A stretch of DNA of 49,632 bases from an uncultured Eubacteriales bacterium (GTDB taxonomy: Bacteria > Bacillota > Clostridia > Christensenellales > Aristaeellaceae). Of this stretch, positions 43,526 through 49,632 are shown piece by piece (within the stretch, counting starts at the first letter, position 1; every line of letters starts with the position of its first letter). The stretch covers positions 1 through 49,632 of the forward strand of contig CACYZW010000024.1 in assembly GCA_902778995.1 (NCBI GenBank), given 5' to 3'. A program made the translations under genes and the position numbers. Below the pieces are notes generated by a model, which was given only the letters and a program-made list of their open reading frames with translations, was not told the DNA's origin and did not search any database.

Positions 43526-43850
43526 TCTCCGAATTTGATATACGATACTCGCTGTCCCCTTCAAGGGCGGCATGCCGGCACGAACCGTTTGAATGAGCGG
43601 AATCCAACCGTAGAGGATCACTGTGGCACAGCTCTCCGGCACGCCGTACCAGCGACAAAGTTATCAAAAAGAGGTATGAACATCTGTCGTCTGTATATAT
43701 TTTGCGTTGCCGGTAGAGATGTGCGCGTGATCCTCGAAGGTGGATGCAGCGACTTTCCCGGTTCGTAAGGCATGCCGCAAAAAACCTCGATTGCAGTTTG
43801 TTGAAGATTCCACTCCATCGTTGCAGCATTCCATCTGTATTATACAGATA
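43526..43850. repeat. Inverted copy of the dnaA-upstream modules
   Basis: Read on the minus strand this is A, B, a diverged C and D, with two GGCATGCC joints (43569 and 43769) and the palindrome CTGTATTATACAG at 43835-43847. The C part keeps only its CATTCAAACGGTTCGTGCC end; about 70 bases (43650-43720) differ. Together with the direct copies it makes a large inverted repeat around the MITE-like element. Confidence 0.8.
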
Positions 43851-43894
43851 AACAAACAGTTATACCGCTCTGTCCACATACAATACCCCTTGTC

Positions 43895-44034
43895 TGTGGA
43901 TACCCCAATTTGACAAAACCCGCGAAAAAAACGCGCTTTATATGGCTTTCTATGGACTTTTCAACACCGTGATGCTAAAATAAACTCGGTATGTTATCCA
44001 CAAGCTGTGCAATAATCCGCCTGTGTTATCCACA
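43895..44034 (+). promoter_or_regulatory. dnaA promoter with DnaA boxes
   Basis: TGGACT (43953-43958), 17 bases, TAAAAT (43976-43981) with extended TGC form the promoter. Two perfect boxes TTATCCACA lie just downstream at 43994-44002 and 44026-44034, in the dnaA leader. A one-mismatch box (TGTGGATAC on the plus strand, 43895-43903) lies upstream. This layout fits autorepression by DnaA and one arm of a bipartite origin. Confidence 0.8.
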
Positions 44035-44058
44035 CGGCGGACGGAGGAAGAATACGCC

Positions 44059-45381
44059 ATGAATTACACGCCTGAAGACAAGGCGAAATGGGATAAGGTC
44101 ATCCAGATGATGGAGGAGACGTTGGTCAGATCGGCCCAACGCCCCTTCTTTGATACGTTCATCAAGCCCCTGAAGCTGTACGCCGTCACGTCGGACACAC
44201 TGTACATTAGCGGCGACACCTCGTTCAACATCCGCCATGTGCAGAGCCGCTATGCCACGATGATCTACAGCACCGTGCCGCTGGTGTTCGGCCGCCGCTA
44301 CGAGCTGGAATACTACACCGAGGCGGAAATCGCTCGGGTGGTGAACCAGCTTCGCCAGAATACGCTGAACCCGATGTACACCTTCGACAACTTCATCATC
44401 GGCGCATCCAACAACTTCGCGTATGCGGCGTCGCTGGCCGTTGCCCAGACCCCCGGCGAGGTCTACAACCCCCTGTTCGTCTACGGCGGCGTCGGCCTGG
44501 GAAAGACCCACCTGATGAACGCCATCGGCAATTACATCGCCGCCCAGAACGGCCGCCTGAACGTGCTGCTGATGACCAGCGAGACCATGACCAACGAGCT
44601 GATCGAAGGCATCGCCCGGAAAAAGACCTCCGAGCTGAGAAGCCGACTGAGAAACGTGGACGTGCTGATGGTGGACGACATACAGTTTCTTTCCCGCACA
44701 AAGGCCACCCAGGAGGAGTTCTTTCACACCTTCAACAGCCTGCACGACAACAAAAAGCAGATCATCATCGCCTCGGACCGCCCGCCCAAGGAGCTGCCCG
44801 AGATCGAGGAGCGCCTGCGCTCGCGGTTCGAATGGGGGCTGATCGTGGACATCCAAAAGCCCGACTACGAGACCCGCGTGGCCATACTGATGCAGAAGGC
44901 CAACGAAATGGCCATCGACGTGCCCTACGACGTGATAGAGTACATCGCCCAGAGCGTCAATTCCAACATACGGGAGCTGGAGGGCTGCCTGAACAGCCTG
45001 AACGCCCACGCCGAACTGATGCGCACCCCCATCACGCTGGAGATGGCGCGCGCCACGCTTTCGGGGCGCATCGGCTCACAGGCCGCCCGCGCGGTGACGC
45101 CGGAGCTGATCATCGACATGGTCGCCCGCCAGTACGACACCACCGCCGAGGACATCACCGGCAAGAACCGCAGCCAGCAGATCGCCCTGCCCCGGCAAAT
45201 CGCCATGTACATATGCCGCAGGATGACCACGCTGTCCACCACCAGCATCGGCAGGGCCTTCGGCGGGCGGGACCACACCACGGTGATGCACGGCTGCGAC
45301 AAGATCGCCGCCTCCATGAACGCCGACTTCGCCTTCAAAAAGAAGGTGGAGGAGATCATGGGGCTGATCGAGAGCCGATGA
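44059..45381 (+). CDS. dnaA: Chromosomal replication initiator protein DnaA
   Basis: 440 residues. The AAA+ initiator that binds DnaA boxes and melts the origin. Domain I runs to about 80 with a very short linker (domain II); NPMYTFDNFIIGASNNFAYAA opens domain III. Walker A GGVGLGKTHL is near 144-152, Walker B is VLMVDDIQFL, and IIASDRPPKELPEIEERLRSRF is the sensor 1/box VII region. Domain IV ends with GGRDHTTVMHGCDKI, the DnaA signature that contacts the box. The ATG at 44059 follows GGAGG 11 bases upstream; no other start fits. dnaN lies 213 bases downstream, in the classical order. Confidence 0.97.
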   Translation: MNYTPEDKAKWDKVIQMMEETLVRSAQRPFFDTFIKPLKLYAVTSDTLYISGDTSFNIRHVQSRYATMIYSTVPLVFGRRYELEYYTEAEIARVVNQLRQNTLNPMYTFDNFIIGASNNFAYAASLAVAQTPGEVYNPLFVYGGVGLGKTHLMNAIGNYIAAQNGRLNVLLMTSETMTNELIEGIARKKTSELRSRLRNVDVLMVDDIQFLSRTKATQEEFFHTFNSLHDNKKQIIIASDRPPKELPEIEERLRSRFEWGLIVDIQKPDYETRVAILMQKANEMAIDVPYDVIEYIAQSVNSNIRELEGCLNSLNAHAELMRTPITLEMARATLSGRIGSQAARAVTPELIIDMVARQYDTTAEDITGKNRSQQIALPRQIAMYICRRMTTLSTTSIGRAFGGRDHTTVMHGCDKIAASMNADFAFKKKVEEIMGLIESR

Positions 45382-45384
45382 CCC

Positions 45385-45530
45385 CGCCTGTGGAAAAGGG
45401 CGCCCCTTTCCACAGGACATCCACAGTGCCTGTGGAAGGGAAAACCCCTGCGCCACAGCGGTTTTGAGGGGATTTCCACAGTATGCACAGCCCCTTCTAC
45501 TGCAACTATATATATTTATATATATAATGC
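45385..45530 (+). other. oriC-like dnaA-dnaN spacer: DnaA-box cluster and AT-rich unwinding element
   Basis: Within 100 bases there are five TCCACA cores (on either strand): TTTTCCACA-type at 45389-45397, then CTTTCCACA, ACATCCACA, CCTTCCACA and ATTTCCACA. The first two form the stem CCTGTGGAAA/TTTCCACAGG. Next comes a 24-base run of only A/T plus one C (about 45505-45528), in a genome region of about 60% GC. Boxes followed by an AT-rich stretch between dnaA and dnaN match the unwinding region of Bacillus-type bipartite origins. The last bases also contain TATAAT (45523-45528), a possible dnaN -10. Confidence 0.75.
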
Positions 45531-45594
45531 CATACATTCCTGCGTGCCGCCGCCGGACGGGCGCGACACGCCGCCAAAGGGAGGAACCAGCGAC

Positions 45595-46707
45595 ATGAAA
45601 TTCACCTGTTCGGCCACTACACTGACAGAAGCGCTGCAAATCGTTACAAAGGCGCTGCCCGGACGCACCACCAACCAGATCCTGGAGGGCATACTGGTGC
45701 AGACCGACATGAACGAGGTCATACTGACCTGCTCGGACGAGCGCATCACCATCGTCACCCGCATGGAGGCCTACGTCACCGAGCCCGGGCGCGGCGTGGT
45801 GCCCGGAAAGCTGTTCAATGAGATCGTCCGCCGGCTTTCCGAGGGGGACATCGACATCGCGATGAACGAGCGCTTTGTGTTCACGATCCGGGGCGCGGGC
45901 AACCGCACCAACATTTCCGGACAGGACCCCGACCTCTACCCCGCCCTGCCGGCCATCAGCGGCGAGAAGGAGATCTCCCTGCCCCAGGACATGCTGAAGG
46001 ACATGATCCAAAAGACGGAGTTCGCCATCGCTGTGGAGGACGTGCGCGAGGTGCTGACCGGGTGTCTTCTGGAGATCGAGAGCGGAGACGTGACCATGGT
46101 GGCGCTGGACGGCTTCCGGCTGGCGCTGAAGCGGGCCAAGTGCGGCGACGTGCTGGAAAAGCTGTCGGCCATCATACCGGGCCGGGCCGTGGGCGACATC
46201 GGCAAGCTGCTCTCGGACGATCCCAACGCCTTCGCCACGCTGTCCTTCGGCGGGAACAAGCTGCACATCAAGCTGGAGAAGACGGAGATATTCGTCATAC
46301 TGGTGAAGGGCGAATATATACAGTACCGCCAGATACTGCCCAACCGGTTCGCCACCCGCGTCACGGTGGATCTGGAGCCCTTCCGCCGGGGCATCGACCG
46401 CGCCGCGCTGATCGCCCGGGAGGGCAACAACAACCTGCTGGTGCTGAAGATTGCCAACGGCGAGATGGCCATAGAGGCCCATTCCCAGATCGGCGATGTC
46501 TACGAAAAGCTGGACATTCAGCAGGAGGGGGCGGACCTGAACATCGCCTTCAACGTCAAGTACCTGACGGATGTGGTGCGCTTCATCGACGCCGAGCAGA
46601 TTGAGCTCAACATGAACAACGCCGTCAGTCCCTGCGTCATCACGCCCGTTGGGGACAGTGATTACCTCCATCTGGTGCTGCCGGTGCGCACCGGGGCGAC
46701 GAATTGA
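45595..46707 (+). CDS. dnaN: DNA polymerase III beta subunit (sliding clamp)
   Basis: 370 residues, the ring-shaped processivity clamp that tethers replication proteins to DNA. MKFTCSATTLTEALQIVTKAL is the normal start. Three clamp domains follow, with LPAISGEKEISLPQDMLKDMIQKTEFA joining domains 1 and 2, LDGFRLALKRA in domain 2, and a C-terminal ending VITPVGDSDYLHLVLPVRT that matches the hydrophobic partner-binding cleft. The ATG at 45595 follows GGGAGG 8 bases upstream; upstream in-frame starts lie in the origin spacer. mnmE starts only 17 bases after it, where recF is more usual. Confidence 0.96.
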   Translation: MKFTCSATTLTEALQIVTKALPGRTTNQILEGILVQTDMNEVILTCSDERITIVTRMEAYVTEPGRGVVPGKLFNEIVRRLSEGDIDIAMNERFVFTIRGAGNRTNISGQDPDLYPALPAISGEKEISLPQDMLKDMIQKTEFAIAVEDVREVLTGCLLEIESGDVTMVALDGFRLALKRAKCGDVLEKLSAIIPGRAVGDIGKLLSDDPNAFATLSFGGNKLHIKLEKTEIFVILVKGEYIQYRQILPNRFATRVTVDLEPFRRGIDRAALIAREGNNNLLVLKIANGEMAIEAHSQIGDVYEKLDIQQEGADLNIAFNVKYLTDVVRFIDAEQIELNMNNAVSPCVITPVGDSDYLHLVLPVRTGATN

Positions 46708-46724
46708 TTTGTCGGAGTGAAGCC

Positions 46725-48089
46725 ATGGATACGGACAACGGGCAGACCATCGCCGCGATCGCCACGGCGGCGGGCGCGGGGGGCATCGCCATCGTGCGCG
46801 TCAGCGGCGGCGAGGCCGAAGCGATATTGAAGCAGATGTTTATTCCCGCTGCAAGGCGGGAATATTTTGAATCCCATCGGATGATGTACGGCCGGGCGGT
46901 GGGCGCGCAGGGCGAGACGCTTGACGAGGTCATGGCGGTTCTGATGCGCAGCCCCTCCACCTACACCCGGGAGGACGTGGCGGAGATTCACTGCCACGGC
47001 GGCGGGGCCAGCGCCAGCGCGGTTTTGAGGCGCGCGCTGGCGCTGGGCGCGCGGATGGCCAGGCCCGGGGAATTCACGCGGCGGGCCTTTATGAACGGGC
47101 GCATCGACCTTGCCCGGGCGGAGGCGGTGATGCAGCTGATCGGCGCCAACGGCGAGGCGGCGGCGCGGGCGTCCCTGAGGCAGCTTGAGGGCGGCGTGTC
47201 GGGCTTTGTGCGGCAGGTCTCGGAGCGCCTGAAGGACGTGCTGGCCCTGCTGGAGGCCTCCACGGACTTTCCCGAGGAGGTGGAGGAGGCGGTCGCCGCG
47301 GAATCGGTCGCCGAAAGCCTGCGGGACATCGCCGGCGAGATTGCGCGGCGCAGCGACAGCCGCAGCGCGCGGATGCTCCGGGAGGGCGCTTCCATCGTGC
47401 TGGCGGGGCGGCCCAACGTGGGCAAGTCGTCGCTGATGAACGCGCTGCTGAACCAGGAGCGGGCCATCGTCACCAGCATTCCCGGCACGACAAGGGACGT
47501 GCTGACGGAGCGCATCAGCATCGGCGGCGTGACGGCGGAAATTTCCGACACCGCAGGCCGACGGGACACCCAGGACCCCATCGAGCGCATCGGCGTGGAC
47601 AGGGCCCGGCGGGCCGCGGAGGGGGCGGACGTGGTGCTGATCGTGCTGGACGCCGCCCAGGCGCTGGACGAATCCGACGCGGAGCTGGTGAAGGCCGCCG
47701 ACGGGCGGGCGATCATATGCCTGAACAAGAGCGATTTGAAGCCTGTGCTGACAGCACAACAGATAAAGGACATGACGGACGCGCAGATATTGGAAATATC
47801 CGCGCAGACGGGACAGGGATTGGAACGGCTGATGGCGGAATTGGGGCGGCGAATCGCTGTGGGCGAGGAAAACAGCGGCCAGCTCACGGCGCAGAGGCAC
47901 ATCGAGCTGGCGCACAGGGCGGAGGAAAGCCTGAAACAGGCCGTACAAGCCATCGAAGCGGGCATGCCGCTGGATACCGCCGCCATCGATATCCGGGAGG
48001 CGCTGTCCATACTGTCAGAAATCACCGGCGAAAACGCCTCCGAGGCGGTCATCGACAGGGTGTTTGAAAGCTTTTGTGTGGGAAAATAA
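46725..48089 (+). CDS. mnmE: tRNA modification GTPase MnmE
   Basis: 454 residues. With MnmG it makes the 5-carboxymethylaminomethyl group on wobble U34 of certain tRNAs. The N-terminal folate-binding domain starts DNGQTIAAIATAAGAGGIAIVR. A helical domain contains the inserted G domain: G1 GRPNVGKSS (about 228-236), GTTRD, DTAGRRDTQD and NKSD. The protein ends FCVGK, a variant of the conserved C-(I/L/V)-GK tail with the essential Cys. The ATG at 46725 follows CGGAG. It directly follows dnaN, and its partner mnmG is not in the window. Confidence 0.96.
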   Translation: MDTDNGQTIAAIATAAGAGGIAIVRVSGGEAEAILKQMFIPAARREYFESHRMMYGRAVGAQGETLDEVMAVLMRSPSTYTREDVAEIHCHGGGASASAVLRRALALGARMARPGEFTRRAFMNGRIDLARAEAVMQLIGANGEAAARASLRQLEGGVSGFVRQVSERLKDVLALLEASTDFPEEVEEAVAAESVAESLRDIAGEIARRSDSRSARMLREGASIVLAGRPNVGKSSLMNALLNQERAIVTSIPGTTRDVLTERISIGGVTAEISDTAGRRDTQDPIERIGVDRARRAAEGADVVLIVLDAAQALDESDAELVKAADGRAIICLNKSDLKPVLTAQQIKDMTDAQILEISAQTGQGLERLMAELGRRIAVGEENSGQLTAQRHIELAHRAEESLKQAVQAIEAGMPLDTAAIDIREALSILSEITGENASEAVIDRVFESFCVGK

Positions 48090-48097
48090 TTGTTATC

Positions 48098-48393
48098 GGC
48101 GGGGGAGCCAGCTCCCCCGCCAAACGGTGCCGCGCCTCAAATCTCTGATTTGAGCCGTCGGCAGTCCGGCCTACAGGCCGGACCGGCAAACCTTTTGGGT
48201 TTGCCGCCTCGGAAACGCACCGGCGATTGCCCTATGGGCAATCGCCGGCAGCGCCGGGCTGGCATCCGCAGGATGCGCCCGGGCTGGTCGCGCCTGCGCG
48301 TAGGCGCTATGGCGCGACTGCTATGCGGCAAATCTGCAAGGAAGTAATTTTTCTTCTGGGAAATGGAATTTCCCGGCAGAAAAATTACCCCGT
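48098..48393. repeat. Array of about eight consecutive hairpins after mnmE
   Basis: In order: GGCGGGGGAGC/GCTCCCCCGCC (48098-48121), CTCAAATC/GATTTGAG, GTCCGGCC/GGCCGGAC, GGCAAACC/GGGTTTGCC, CGGCGATTGCC/GGGCAATCGCCG, GGCATCC/GGATGC, GTCGCGCC/GGCGCGAC, and a last nested structure with outer GCGGCAA/TTGCCGC around TAATTTTTCTTCTGGGAAAT and its near-complement. No T tract and no gene are present. The first unit matches the hairpin at 40752-40779 and the last resembles window bases 1-35. Confidence 0.8.
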
Positions 48394-48426
48394 TGCCGCC
48401 GCACATGTCGCCGGCAACGATTTAAA

Positions 48427-49353
48427 TTATTTTTTTATCGTTATGCTTCCGTATAAGCCGAAGGCGCACAGCGCCGCGATCAGCAGGGCAACGCTGGTCA
48501 TGGCGACGGCGTCGGAGAGCGGGCCATGGGGCAAAAGGCGCGAAAGCGCGCCACATACCCCGGCCACGGCGGCGACGGCGAGCAGCAGGCGGTTCAGGGG
48601 CCTGGATTCCAGGGGCGAGCGCCGGAAGGGCGTGCGGCAGGCCTCGTAGAGGGCGAGCCCGGCAAACAGGGGCGCGGCGACGGGGCCTGCGGGCCACAGC
48701 AGCGTCAGCGCGGCGAGCATGAGCGCCGGACACAGCGCCGCTTGCAGCATCGACAGGGGCGCGCGGCGCATGACCTCAAAATTGAGTACGGGATTGCGCT
48801 TGCCGCCCAGCGCGATGCAGATGACCAGTCCGACGCATGCCGAAAGAGCGGAGGTGATCAGGGGCCAGACGGGATCGACGGCGGCGATCTCCACGGCGCC
48901 ATAATTGCGCGGCATGCACAGCATCAACCCCAACAGCGTCAGGACAGCGGTGATACACCAGCTGAACATGGCGCTCTTTTTATCGCCGATGGCGTATAAA
49001 TATTCACAGAATACCTGCTCTGCATTCAGAAGCATGCCGCAGGGAACAAGGGGGATGAGCGCCCGGGTTCCGGGGATCAGATGCAGTATCAGCGCCGCCA
49101 GGGCCGCCCCAGGAAGCTGGGCGATGAGCGCGACAATCGCGCTGCCCTGGACGTATTTCACCGACGGCTGGGCGGCGAAGGTCGCACGGAGGCCGTCGGA
49201 GGCGGCGAGGGAACAGAGCTTGACGGCATAGAGGGCCGCAAACAGGGCCAGCGCCGCCGCGCCGCGCCCCAGCAGAGAGGCGGCGAGAAAGGCCAGCGGA
49301 AGGAGTATGTCGGCCGGACGGAAGAGATAGGAGAAGGGATGCTTCTTTTTCAT
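48427..49353 (-). CDS. Polytopic membrane protein of unknown function
   Basis: 308 residues with about nine strongly hydrophobic segments, starting after a short basic N-terminus (MKKKHPFSYLFRPADILLPL). No catalytic motif or transporter signature was recognised. The Ala/Leu-rich helices and short loops loosely recall flippase or exporter-type folds, but this is only an impression. AAAGGA lies 9 bases before the ATG. It is flanked upstream by the heptamer repeat region and downstream by the hairpin array, and is transcribed toward mnmE. The positive-inside charge pattern puts the N-terminus in the cytoplasm. Confidence 0.6.
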   Translation of the reverse strand: MKKKHPFSYLFRPADILLPLAFLAASLLGRGAAALALFAALYAVKLCSLAASDGLRATFAAQPSVKYVQGSAIVALIAQLPGAALAALILHLIPGTRALIPLVPCGMLLNAEQVFCEYLYAIGDKKSAMFSWCITAVLTLLGLMLCMPRNYGAVEIAAVDPVWPLITSALSACVGLVICIALGGKRNPVLNFEVMRRAPLSMLQAALCPALMLAALTLLWPAGPVAAPLFAGLALYEACRTPFRRSPLESRPLNRLLLAVAAVAGVCGALSRLLPHGPLSDAVAMTSVALLIAALCAFGLYGSITIKK

Positions 49354-49433
49354 GGCGATGGTCCTTTTCTTGAATATTGTTTTTACAGGTGGCAGTTTGG
49401 AAGTTTAGAGTCAGAAACTGCATTACAATCACA

Positions 49434-49538
49434 ATTCCTCATTCCTCATTCCTAATTCATAATTCCTGGTTCCTGGTTCCTGGTTCCCAGTTCCTAATTC
49501 CTAATTCCTGGTTCCTAGTTCCTAATTCCCAGTTCCTA
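49434..49538. repeat. Heptamer tandem repeat, about 15 copies
   Basis: Fifteen consecutive heptamers of consensus RTTCCTR (ATTCCTC, ATTCCTC, ATTCCTA, ATTCATA, ATTCCTG, GTTCCTG and so on) run without interruption. The array lies upstream of the leftward membrane-protein gene, starting about 80 bases before its start codon. A five-copy relative is at 34723-34757. Confidence 0.9.
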
Positions 49539-49554
49539 GTACATTGAATAAAAA

Positions 49555-49632
49555 TTAACTAGCCACATCATTCTTGGCTTCATCTTCAGAAATTTCATCA
49601 AGCTTGTATGTCCAGTGATAAACCACAGGATC
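49555..49632 (-). CDS. C-terminal end of an unidentified AT-rich gene (cut by window edge)
   Basis: On the minus strand the last 78 bases read DPVVYHWTYKLDEISEDEAK followed by NDVAS and a stop (TAA, 49555-49557). The acidic, ordinary amino-acid mix looks like true coding sequence. Its GC content, roughly 40%, is far below the 60% of neighbouring genes, which may mean foreign origin. Too short to identify. Confidence 0.45.
   Translation of the reverse strand, partial: DPVVYHWTYKLDEISEDEAKNDVAS

Noticed and set aside
42375-43850. CRISPR array
   Set aside because: The repeats are long, modular and of unequal spacing, with no short regular repeats separated by unique spacers, and no cas genes are nearby.

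Overview
The window looks like chromosomal DNA from a high-GC, Gram-positive-type anaerobe of the class Clostridia, probably an uncultured gut or rumen lineage near the Christensenellales. The evidence is indirect: BspA-like leucine-rich surface proteins with Big_2 domains, a 2-hydroxyacyl-CoA dehydratase activase-type protein, an AddB-type nuclease, strong AGGAGG ribosome sites, and a dnaA-dnaN-mnmE block. Genus and species cannot be read from the sequence.

Layout. 0-5.7 kb: an operon read rightward from a near-consensus promoter. It encodes an RpiB/LacAB-type sugar-phosphate isomerase, an LsrB/RhaS-like sugar-binding protein, a two-domain ABC ATPase and two permeases, so it imports and isomerises a small sugar. 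5.9-6.3 kb: RidA. 6.3-19.3 kb: a signalling island. Three leftward genes (SBP3-GGDEF-EAL phosphodiesterase, Cache-HAMP-GGDEF cyclase, hybrid histidine kinase) diverge from two rightward genes (degenerate GGDEF-EAL phosphodiesterase, and a hybrid kinase with a triplicated 142-residue sensor module). 19.4-30.1 kb: two BspA-like secreted LRR proteins bracket a small XRE regulator and a leftward operon. That operon holds the acyl-CoA dehydratase activase, its partner (disrupted near the 3' end) and a zinc-finger PRiA4_ORF3-like protein. 30.2-34.5 kb: an epimerase, a lipoate-protein ligase, an SDR dehydrogenase preceded by a distant cobalamin riboswitch, and a secreted SH3 protein. 34.8-42.1 kb: an AddB-like nuclease without a P-loop, a RadC-like protein without its metal site overlapping dnaX, dnaX, and murG. 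42.1-44.0 kb: about 2 kb of non-coding DNA built from reshuffled repeat modules, then DnaA boxes. 44.0-48.1 kb: dnaA, an oriC-like dnaA-dnaN spacer with an AT-rich unwinding candidate, dnaN and mnmE. 48.4-49.6 kb: a hairpin array, a polytopic membrane protein, a heptamer tandem repeat, and the end of an AT-rich gene cut by the window.

The most unusual content is non-coding. Hairpin modules recur in different combinations in intergenic gaps across the window (near 0, 13.85, 40.7 and 48.1-48.4 kb). A second structured repeat occurs in a long and a short form (42.1 and 5.7 kb). Upstream of dnaA, five repeat modules are joined at the palindrome GGCATGCC, with direct copies and one inverted copy on either side of a MITE-like element that has 22-bp terminal inverted repeats. 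Six promoters share an extended -10 close to ATATGSTATAAT or TGCTATAAT.

No tRNA, rRNA, CRISPR array, transposase or phage gene was recognised.
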